Source of the DNA: Reyranella sp.
GTDB taxonomy: Bacteria > Pseudomonadota > Alphaproteobacteria > Reyranellales > Reyranellaceae
Length of the DNA stretch: 8,732 nucleotides
Assembly (NCBI GenBank): GCA_030681635.1
Contig: JAUXRT010000709.1
Location: forward strand, 1-8,732
Direction: 5' to 3'
The notes beneath the pieces were generated by a model, which did no database searches, had not been told where the DNA came from, and saw only the letters and a list, made by a program, of their open reading frames with translations. Of this stretch, positions 1 through 5,572 are shown piece after piece; the first letter of the stretch is position 1, and each line of letters starts with the position of its first letter. A program made the position numbers and the translations under genes.

Positions 1-1
1 C

Positions 2-106
2 GTCGTCGGCCGCGACGGCATGGTGCATGTGCCCAACGGCCCCGGCCTGGGCGCCGCCATCGACTTCAAGCTGATCGAGCGCAAGAAGGTAGCTGTGCTG
101 ACGTAG
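2..106 (+). CDS. Enolase-superfamily enzyme (mandelate racemase/muconate lactonizing type), C-terminal end only
   Basis: Only the last 34 codons are present; the gene begins outside the window. The frame starting at base 2 reads VVGRDGMVHVPNGPGLGAAI and continues to LT and a TAG stop at 104-106. The 'dG.v.vP.gPGLG...D' pattern is the typical C-terminal tail of the mandelate racemase/muconate lactonizing branch of the enolase superfamily. These are Mg2+-dependent cytoplasmic enzymes that abstract a proton alpha to a carboxylate, as dehydratases, racemases or cycloisomerases acting on sugar acids or aromatic acids. The catalytic barrel residues lie outside the window, so reaction and substrate cannot be named. 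The stop is 1 nt before the amidohydrolase ATG, which argues for one operon and a shared catabolic pathway. The family call rests on a short tail, so it is moderately sure; the presence of a gene end is near certain. Confidence 0.72.
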   Translation, partial: VVGRDGMVHVPNGPGLGAAIDFKLIERKKVAVLT

Positions 107-107
107 C

Positions 108-1223
108 ATGATCATCGACTGCCACGCCCACATCTTCACGCACTGGATCGGCGCCTGCGGACATCCCTCGCGCGACGGCCACAAGCGCTACCTGCAGCGG
201 GTCGTAACCCGGACGGTGGCGCCGACCTTCCGCCTCCGCGATGGGGCGCGGGCCGACACCAGGGCGCTGTTTCGGGCCGGCGAGGAGAGCTGGCGCGGGC
301 TCACCGACGTCGATTTCCGCGTCGGGCGGTTCGGCCAGCTCGAGTTCACGCATGAGGGCGAGGATTACGGCGTCCAGTACATGCCTGTGGGCATGCAGGA
401 GCAGGTGGCGCCGCCGGAGCTGATGCTGGCGCAGATGATGAACGCCGGCGTCGATCATTGCATCCTGCAGGCAGGCGGCGGCTACGGCGCGATGACCGAG
501 ATGAACGCCTTCGCCGGGCGGCAATATCCCGAGCGGATCACCGGGCTGATGCATGTCGACGAGGCGATGGCGGGCAGGCCCGAGCAGCTCGCCGAGGTCG
601 ATCGTGCGGTCGATGAGCTGGGACTGCGCGGTCTCTACTTCGGCGTCGATGCGATGAGCCGCCACGGCTTCCCGTGGGCGCTCGATGGCGACGAAATGGC
701 GCCGTTCTGGGACAAACTCGCGCGGCGGGACATCCTGCTCTGCTTCGAGATGAGTTCGGGGCCGGGTTACGACCTGGCGGGCTACATGGCGAACCTCACC
801 GCGTTCGGCCGCGTGCTGGCGCGCCATCCATCCCTGCACGTGCATATGGCGATGAGCCCGCCGATCGCGTTCTTTGCCCGCAACGGCCGCTACCAGTTCC
901 CCGACGAGGCGCTGGCCGTCTGGCGTCATGAGCCGATGGTGCTGGAGGTGATGTTCCCGATCACCTACGGCGGGGTGTGGGACTATCCCTATCCCGAGGC
1001 GCAGGTACTGATCGAGGACATGAAGAACCAGTTCGGCGCGCACCGGCTGATCTGGGGCTCCGACATGCCGAACGTGGAACGGTTCTGCACTTATAAGCAG
1101 TCGCTCGACTATGTGCGGCGGTACTGCCCGTTCCTGACCGCGCGCGAGAAGGACCTGATCCTGGGCGACACCTGCGCGGCCTTTTACGGCATCGGCACTC
1201 CCGCCCGGCCCCAAGGTTCCTGA
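108..1223 (+). CDS. Amidohydrolase family protein (ACMSD-like, Amidohydrolase_2)
   Basis: A 371-residue cytoplasmic TIM-barrel protein of the amidohydrolase superfamily, ACMSD-like branch, whose members hydrolyse or decarboxylate small carboxylates using one divalent metal. Visible marks are the strand-1 metal motif D4-C-H6-A-H8, a typical strand-8 motif IWGSDMP with D319, and the usual C-terminal helix ending near 'LGDTCAAFYGI'. Length is normal or slightly long. Two signals are unusual. The strand-5 segment (about 209-218, ILLCFEMSSG) has no His. In strand 6 the family's 'P.l.ivlaHlG' aligns without gaps to PSLHVHMAMSP, placing M249 where the family His is expected. Metal binding or chemistry may therefore differ from characterised members. 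The ATG sits 1 nt after the upstream stop and lacks a good ribosome site at normal distance, so translational coupling is likely. The family is secure; the substrate is unknown. Confidence 0.9.
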   Translation: MIIDCHAHIFTHWIGACGHPSRDGHKRYLQRVVTRTVAPTFRLRDGARADTRALFRAGEESWRGLTDVDFRVGRFGQLEFTHEGEDYGVQYMPVGMQEQVAPPELMLAQMMNAGVDHCILQAGGGYGAMTEMNAFAGRQYPERITGLMHVDEAMAGRPEQLAEVDRAVDELGLRGLYFGVDAMSRHGFPWALDGDEMAPFWDKLARRDILLCFEMSSGPGYDLAGYMANLTAFGRVLARHPSLHVHMAMSPPIAFFARNGRYQFPDEALAVWRHEPMVLEVMFPITYGGVWDYPYPEAQVLIEDMKNQFGAHRLIWGSDMPNVERFCTYKQSLDYVRRYCPFLTAREKDLILGDTCAAFYGIGTPARPQGS

Positions 1224-1226
1224 GCC

Positions 1227-1685
1227 GTGGCAATTTCGATCTACATCGATGCCGATGCCTGTCCGGTGAAGGCGGAGATCTACCGCGTCGCGGAGCGCTA
1301 CGGGCTGAAAGTCTATGTGGTCAGCAACGCCTACATCAACGTGCCGCGCGATCCGCGAATCGAGCGCGTGGTCGTGAGCGACGGCTTCGACGCCGCCGAT
1401 GACTGGATCGCCGAACGCGTCGGCCCTGAAGACATCGTGGTGACGGCCGACATTCCGCTGGCCGACCGCAGCCTGAAGAAGGGTGCGGCGGCGATCGGGT
1501 CGACCGGCATCGCCTTCACCACCTCGTCGATCGGCATGGCAATGGCGAGCCGCGAGTTGATGTCCAACCTGCGGGCCATGGGCGAGGCGACGGGCGGCCC
1601 CAAGCCGATGAGCCAGCGCGACCGCTCGCGCTTCCTGTCGACGCTCGACGAGACGATCCAGAAACTGCGGCGCCAGAAGCCGTAG
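1227..1685 (+). CDS. YaiI/YqxD family protein (DUF188, UPF0178)
   Basis: A 152-residue protein of the YaiI/YqxD (UPF0178, DUF188) family, matching the family's usual length of about 150. Family hallmarks are present in order: the N-terminal strand and motif D8-A-D10-A-C-P13; D55-A-A-D58-D59; VVTADIPLAD with D75 and D80 (many homologues have TQD where this has TAD); and the C-terminal helix ending FLSTLDETIQKL. Clustered acidic residues suggest a PIN-like metal-dependent fold, but to my knowledge the cellular role of this family is not established. The start is GTG at 1227, 3 nt after the amidohydrolase stop, because the family's conserved N-terminal strand begins at once after it; a weak AAGG lies 10 nt upstream at 1213-1216. 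It is probably co-transcribed with the enzymes before it. A housekeeping-type gene here may be a passenger rather than part of the pathway. Confidence 0.93.
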   Translation: MAISIYIDADACPVKAEIYRVAERYGLKVYVVSNAYINVPRDPRIERVVVSDGFDAADDWIAERVGPEDIVVTADIPLADRSLKKGAAAIGSTGIAFTTSSIGMAMASRELMSNLRAMGEATGGPKPMSQRDRSRFLSTLDETIQKLRRQKP

Positions 1686-1686
1686 C

Positions 1687-1703
1687 GGGCGTCCCCACGG
1701 CCC
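1687..1703 (+). terminator. GC hairpin just after the yaiI-like stop, possible weak terminator or attenuator
   Basis: Directly after the TAG stop at 1683-1685, GGGCGT (1687-1692) can pair with ACG plus CCC (1697-1703) around a CCCC loop, giving six base pairs with one bulged G. No U-tract follows, so this is not a classical intrinsic terminator. It could be a weak or Rho-assisted stop, an mRNA end stabiliser, or chance in GC-rich DNA. Its position at the largest gap on the left side fits a boundary between the catabolic run and the transporter operon. Confidence 0.3.
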
Positions 1704-1706
1704 TGA

Positions 1707-1747
1707 GTGGACATCATGTGGACGGCGCTTCCGCCGCGCGCCAATAT
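1707..1747 (+). promoter_or_regulatory. Weak promoter-like elements with a GTGGAC direct repeat upstream of the ABC operon
   Basis: The 99-nt gap 1686-1784 must hold any private promoter of the transporter operon. TGGACG (1719-1724, resembling the -35 TTGACA) and CAATAT (1742-1747, a poor -10) are 17 nt apart. GTGGAC occurs twice, at 1707-1712 and 1718-1723, one helical turn (11 nt) apart, as a regulator half-site pair might be. Matches to consensus are poor, so the call is tentative; read-through from the upstream genes is also possible. Confidence 0.2.
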
Positions 1748-1771
1748 CCCGCCCAAGCGACACCAAGTCGT

Positions 1772-1780
1772 GGGGGAGGA
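1772..1780 (+). promoter_or_regulatory. Ribosome binding site that sets the start of the ABC binding protein
   Basis: GGGGGAGGA ends 4 nt before the ATG at 1785. It decides between this ATG and an in-frame ATG 26 codons upstream at 1707, which has no such site and would place a hydrophilic stretch in front of the signal peptide. Confidence 0.75.
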
Positions 1781-1784
1781 TCCG

Positions 1785-2798
1785 ATGAAGATGCTGCGCA
1801 CCGCGGTACTGGCGCTGGCTGGATGGCTTGGCGGGCTCGCCGCCGCCCAGGCCGCCGACCCGGTCAATGTCTACACGATCTGGCCGGAAAACTATGCCCG
1901 GCCGATGTTCCAGGAATTCGAGAAGCAGACCGGCATCAAGGTCAATTTCCTGCGCTTCTCCTCGGGCGAGGCCCTGGCCCGCGTCATCGCCGAGAAGAAC
2001 AACCCGCGCATCGACGTGCTGTTCGGCGGCCCGGTCGAGACCTTTGCCGCCGGCATCAAGGAGGGCATCTTCGAGCCCTACAAGTCGCCGTCCTTCGCCA
2101 AGCTGCCGGCCCGCTTCAAGCAGGTCGACGGCCAATGGACCGCCATCGCCGACGATCCGCTGGTCTTCATGACCAACGCCGGCTTCCTCAAGACCAATAA
2201 CCTGAAGCCGCCGGCCTCGTGGGACGATCTCCTGAACCCGGCCTACAAGAACATGCTGCAGATGGCCGATGCCCGGACCTCGGGCACGGCGGTGACGCGC
2301 ATCTTCTCGGTGCTCGAGGTCAACGGCCGCGACGAGGAAAAGACCTTCGCCTACCTGAAGAAGCTGCGCCAGAACGTGCAGGTCTATACCAAGAGCGGCG
2401 GCGGCGGCACGCTGCCGACCGGCCTCGGCCAGGCGGCCGGCGGCATCTTCTTCATCGTCGACGCGCTCGAGACCAAGGCCAAGGGCTACGACGTCGTCAT
2501 CAGCTTCCCCAAGGAGGGTATCGGCACGTCGGCCGAGGCCATCGCGCTGATCAAGGGCGCCAAGAACCCCGCCGGGGGCAAGAAGCTGATCGACTTCGCC
2601 ACCAGCGCTGCGATGCAGTCCAAGCTGGCGGAGCTCAAGGTGAATTTCGTGCCGGCCAATCCCGACGTGAAGACCGAAGCGTCGCTGGCCGAGGTGCTGA
2701 AGGGTGCCAAGATCTTCCCGATCGACGACGACTATGCCGGTGCCAACCGCAAGCGCATCGTCGAACGCTGGATCAAGGAAGTGTTGCCGGCCCAATAA
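1785..2798 (+). CDS. ABC transporter periplasmic substrate-binding protein, Fbp/Afu type (COG1840-like)
   Basis: A 337-residue periplasmic binding protein that would capture the solute and deliver it to the permease encoded next. Residues 1-23 form a Sec signal peptide: basic MKMLR, a hydrophobic core, and an AQA|AD type I signal peptidase site. The mature protein starts with the family-like 'VNVYTIWPENYARPMFQEFEKQTG' pattern (about 27-50) and shows 'IDVLFGGPVETF', 'ADDPLVFMTNAGF' and 'PASWDDLLNPAYKN', all typical of the ferric/sugar-phosphate/aminoethylphosphonate group. Where ferric-binding FbpA proteins carry two adjacent iron-binding tyrosines, this one reads GGIFFIVDALETKAKG, without a Tyr pair. 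Iron is therefore doubtful, and an organic anion, phosphonate or polyamine is as likely. The permease GTG is 1 nt after the stop, so the genes are one operon. The start is chosen for its ribosome site and signal peptide. Confidence 0.92.
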   Translation: MKMLRTAVLALAGWLGGLAAAQAADPVNVYTIWPENYARPMFQEFEKQTGIKVNFLRFSSGEALARVIAEKNNPRIDVLFGGPVETFAAGIKEGIFEPYKSPSFAKLPARFKQVDGQWTAIADDPLVFMTNAGFLKTNNLKPPASWDDLLNPAYKNMLQMADARTSGTAVTRIFSVLEVNGRDEEKTFAYLKKLRQNVQVYTKSGGGGTLPTGLGQAAGGIFFIVDALETKAKGYDVVISFPKEGIGTSAEAIALIKGAKNPAGGKKLIDFATSAAMQSKLAELKVNFVPANPDVKTEASLAEVLKGAKIFPIDDDYAGANRKRIVERWIKEVLPAQ

Positions 2799-2799
2799 C

Positions 2800-4500
2800 G
2801 TGGCCGCCGGACAGACTGCCTCGTGGCGCCGGGTCGCAGCTGACCCGGCGCTGCTGACCGCCATCCTGGCGGTCTGGATCCTGCTTCTGCTGTTCGTGCT
2901 CTATCCGCTGGCGCATCTCCTCGAGCGCGCCTTCTTCGATGAGAGCGGCTTCACGCTGGAGCCGCTGCTGGCGAGCCTGGTCGATTCCGGCCACCAGGCT
3001 GCCTTCTTCAACAGCCTGATCCTGGCGACGGCGGTCGGCGTTCTGGGCACGGCGCTCGGCTTCCTGTTCGCGCTGACGGCGGTGCGGGCCGGGCTCAGCC
3101 GGCATTGGCTCACCTTCCTCGACGCCGCGGCCCTGCTGCCGCTGGTGTCGCCGCCGTTCACGACGTCGATTGCCATCATCTTCTCGTTCGGGCCGAGGGG
3201 CTTCATCACCCACGACCTGCTCGGCCTCACCAACGTCTCGGCCTACGGCTTCTGGAGCACCATGTCGGCCGAGACGCTGACCTACTTTCCCATCGCCTAC
3301 CTCACCCTGCGGCCGATCCTGGCGGCGATCGATCCCAATCTCGAGGAGATGGCCTTCAGCTTGGGCGGCTCGCGCTGGCGCATCTTCCGCACCGTCACCG
3401 TGCCGCTCGCGGTGCCGGGCTTTGCCAACGCTTTCCTGCTGCTGTTCGCGGCCTCGCTCGCCGACTTCGCGACGCCCCTGATCCTGGCCGGCAATTCCTT
3501 CCCCGTGCTGCCGACCCAGGCCTATCTGCAGATCACCGGATTGTTCGACTTCAAGGGCGGCGCGGTGCTGTCGCTGATCCTGCTGGTGCCCGCCGTCGCG
3601 GTCTTCCTGCTGCAGCGTGCCTGGGTCGGCCGGCGCACCTATGTGACGGTCACCGGCAAGGTGGGCCAGCGCTCGCGTTCGCGCGCCATCGCGCCCTGGG
3701 CCTCGGCGTTGCTGGTGGCAGCCTGTGTCGCGGTCGCCGTGATCATCATCTACTTTTATGCCCTGCTGCTCATCGCCTCGCTGGTGGTGGCGTTCGGCGC
3801 CAACAACAGTTTCACGTTGCACCACTATGAGGTGATCTTCACCGAGGGCCTGCCGGCCATCCGCGACACGCTGATCATCGCGGCGATCGGCATGCCGCTC
3901 GGCGGCTTCTATGGCGTGCTGGTGGGTTACCTGATCGCGCGGCGCAACTTTCCCGGCCGCCGCGCGATGGAACTGGTGGCGATGATCAACTACGCGCTGC
4001 CCGGCACCATCGTCGGCATCGCCTATCTGATCGCCTTCAACGATCCGCCCGTGGCGCTGACCGGCGGCGTGCTGATCATCGTCGCCTGCTATGTCTTCCG
4101 CTACAGCCCGACCGGCATCCGCGCCACGGTGGCGCTGCTGCAGCAGATCGACCGCAGCCTGGAAGAGGCCTCCTCGAGCCTGGGCGCCGGCAGCGGCGAG
4201 ACTTTTAGGCGAATCACCCTGCCGTTGATCGCGCCGGCCTTCTTCGCCGGTCTCGGCGTCGTCTTCATCCGCTCGATGACGGCGATCAGCGCCACGATCT
4301 TCCTGGTGTCGATCAGCTGGACGTTGATCACGGTGCGCATCCTCGAGAACATGACCGAGATGGCGCTGGGGCCGGCGGCGGCCTTTTCCGTATTCGTGAT
4401 CGTGGTGGTCTTCATCGTCGTGGCCGGGCTCAGTGCCATCCTGGTGCGGCTGCGCGCGCCGGCGGCGGGCGCGGCGGCCCGCAGTTTCCTCGGAGGGTAG
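2800..4500 (+). CDS. ABC transporter permease, double-length Fbp type (two fused membrane domains)
   Basis: A 566-residue inner-membrane permease with two fused BPD-type domains, so one chain can serve as the whole channel, as in FbpB/AfuB-like proteins. About 12 hydrophobic segments are visible, including roughly 17-41, 68-96, 150-176, 205-232, 255-273, 300-332, 356-382, 388-412, 420-436, 478-495 and 528-551. Each half has an EAA loop that docks on the ATPase: EEMAFSLGGSRWRIFRTVTV from E182, and EEASSSLGAGSGETFRRITL from E455. The start is GTG at 2800, 1 nt after the binding-protein stop; upstream ATGs at 2704 and 2734 would add a non-hydrophobic extension overlapping that gene. The nearest AAGGAAG (2775-2781) is 18 nt away, so translation probably depends on coupling. 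The gene is clear; the transported solute is not. Confidence 0.93.
   Translation: MAAGQTASWRRVAADPALLTAILAVWILLLLFVLYPLAHLLERAFFDESGFTLEPLLASLVDSGHQAAFFNSLILATAVGVLGTALGFLFALTAVRAGLSRHWLTFLDAAALLPLVSPPFTTSIAIIFSFGPRGFITHDLLGLTNVSAYGFWSTMSAETLTYFPIAYLTLRPILAAIDPNLEEMAFSLGGSRWRIFRTVTVPLAVPGFANAFLLLFAASLADFATPLILAGNSFPVLPTQAYLQITGLFDFKGGAVLSLILLVPAVAVFLLQRAWVGRRTYVTVTGKVGQRSRSRAIAPWASALLVAACVAVAVIIIYFYALLLIASLVVAFGANNSFTLHHYEVIFTEGLPAIRDTLIIAAIGMPLGGFYGVLVGYLIARRNFPGRRAMELVAMINYALPGTIVGIAYLIAFNDPPVALTGGVLIIVACYVFRYSPTGIRATVALLQQIDRSLEEASSSLGAGSGETFRRITLPLIAPAFFAGLGVVFIRSMTAISATIFLVSISWTLITVRILENMTEMALGPAAAFSVFVIVVVFIVVAGLSAILVRLRAPAAGAAARSFLGG
4492..4497 (+). promoter_or_regulatory. Ribosome binding site of the ABC ATPase gene inside the permease end
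   Basis: GGAGGG lies in the last codons of the permease gene, 6 nt before the ATPase ATG at 4504. It is a near-consensus site and fixes that start. Confidence 0.8.
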
Positions 4501-4503
4501 GGC

Positions 4504-5562
4504 ATGGCGCCCATCAGCATCCAGCTCGACCGAATCTCCAAGCGCTTCGACCATACGGTCAAGGGCGAGGTCTATGCCGTGCGCGAGGTCAGCCTCGCGG
4601 TCGAGCAGGGCGAGCTTTTAACCCTGCTCGGCCCCTCGGGCTGCGGTAAATCCACGACGCTGCGCATGATCGCGGGCTTCGAGGAACCCGACGAAGGCAC
4701 GATCTCCATCGCCGGCAAGGACGTAACGCATGTGCTGCCGAACCGGCGCGGCATCGGCTTTGTCTTCCAGAACTATGCGCTGTTCCCGCATCTCTCGGTA
4801 TTCGAGAACGTGGCCTACGGGCTGCGCGTCCAGGGCCGCGACGGACCGGCGATTGCCCGCGCCGTGGGCGATGTCCTGGAGCTGGTCGGTCTTGCCCATT
4901 ACGACCGGCAGCAGCCGCACCAGCTTTCGGGCGGCGAACAGCAGCGCGTGGCGCTCGCCCGCGCCGTCGTCTTCCAGCCCGAGGTGCTGCTGTTCGACGA
5001 GCCGCTCAGCAACCTCGACGCCAAGCTACGGGTCGAGATGCGCGAACAGATCCGGGCCCTGCAGAAGCGTATCGGCATCACCACGGTCTACGTCACCCAC
5101 GACCAGGAGGAGGCGATGGCGATCTCGGATCGCATCGCCGTCATGGATCGCGGCGAGATCGTGCAGCAAGGCTCGGCGGACCAGCTCTATTACCGGCCGG
5201 CGAGCGAGTTCGTGGCCCGCTTCATCGGCCGCACCAACATCCTGCCCGGCCGGGTCGTGTCGGCCGCGGAGATCGAGATCGAAGGCCTGCGCATCACCCT
5301 GGCGACGGGCCGCGCCACGGGCGAGACAGTCCAGCTGGTCGTCCGGCCGGAGATGATCGAGCTCGGCCCGTCAGCCGGCGATCCGGTCGAGGGCCGCATC
5401 GCGGCGCGCACCTTCCTGGGTGAGAAGACCGACTATCTGGTGACGCTGGGCGGCTCGACCTTGCAGGTCTCGGCAACCGATCACTATCGCCGGCCGCCAC
5501 TCGATGTCGGCCAGCCGGTCGGCGTCCGGTTCCATCCCGAGGGACTGCACGTCCTGGCCTAG
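4504..5562 (+). CDS. ABC transporter ATP-binding protein (Fbp/Pot/Ugp type importer ATPase)
   Basis: A 352-residue cytoplasmic ATPase that powers the importer encoded just upstream, 3 nt after the permease stop. All nucleotide-binding motifs are intact: Walker A GPSGCGKST (43-51), Q-loop Q89 in VFQNYALFP, signature LSGGEQQ (141-147), Walker B VLLFDEP with D165 and E166, D-loop SNLD, and H-loop H199 in YVTHD. About 235-352 is a C-terminal extension with TOBE-like pattern ('FIGRTNILPG', 'LVVRPEMIEL', 'VGVRFHPEGLHVL'), as in PotA, FbpC and UgpC. This is a regulatory or oligomer-contact domain, absent from amino-acid-type ATPases. Length and order match the family. Its stop at 5560-5562 directly abuts the stop of the opposite-strand gene. 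The role as importer ATPase is secure; substrate specificity is set by the partner proteins and remains open. Confidence 0.95.
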   Translation: MAPISIQLDRISKRFDHTVKGEVYAVREVSLAVEQGELLTLLGPSGCGKSTTLRMIAGFEEPDEGTISIAGKDVTHVLPNRRGIGFVFQNYALFPHLSVFENVAYGLRVQGRDGPAIARAVGDVLELVGLAHYDRQQPHQLSGGEQQRVALARAVVFQPEVLLFDEPLSNLDAKLRVEMREQIRALQKRIGITTVYVTHDQEEAMAISDRIAVMDRGEIVQQGSADQLYYRPASEFVARFIGRTNILPGRVVSAAEIEIEGLRITLATGRATGETVQLVVRPEMIELGPSAGDPVEGRIAARTFLGEKTDYLVTLGGSTLQVSATDHYRRPPLDVGQPVGVRFHPEGLHVLA

Positions 5563-5572
5563 CTACGGCCGG
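5554..5572. terminator. Small hairpin spanning both convergent stop codons, possible weak bidirectional terminator
   Basis: CTGGCC (5554-5559) can pair with GGCCGG (5567-5572), including one G-U pair on the plus-strand RNA. The 7-nt loop TAGCTAC contains the stop codons of both converging genes. On the minus-strand RNA one pair becomes a mismatch. No U-tract follows on either side, so terminator function is doubtful. Confidence 0.25.

Noticed and set aside
1707..1784. Upstream in-frame ATG as start of the first binding protein
   Set aside because: It has no ribosome site and adds 26 non-hydrophobic residues before a normal signal peptide; the ATG at 1785 has GGGGGAGGA just ahead.
2704..2799. 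Upstream ATG start for the permease overlapping the binding-protein gene
   Set aside because: The extension is Ser/Arg/Pro-rich out-of-frame sequence of the upstream gene; the GTG at 2800 fits the operon spacing.
66..2864. A 932-codon open frame on the minus strand across four plus-strand genes
   Set aside because: It lies opposite four well-supported genes, its translation is rich in His, Arg, Asp and Gly without family motifs, and long stop-free antisense frames are expected in GC-rich DNA with biased third positions.
2773..4554. A 593-codon minus-strand open frame opposite the permease
   Set aside because: Low-complexity charged translation (Gln, Arg, Asp, His) with no domain pattern; the opposite strand encodes a clear 12-segment permease.
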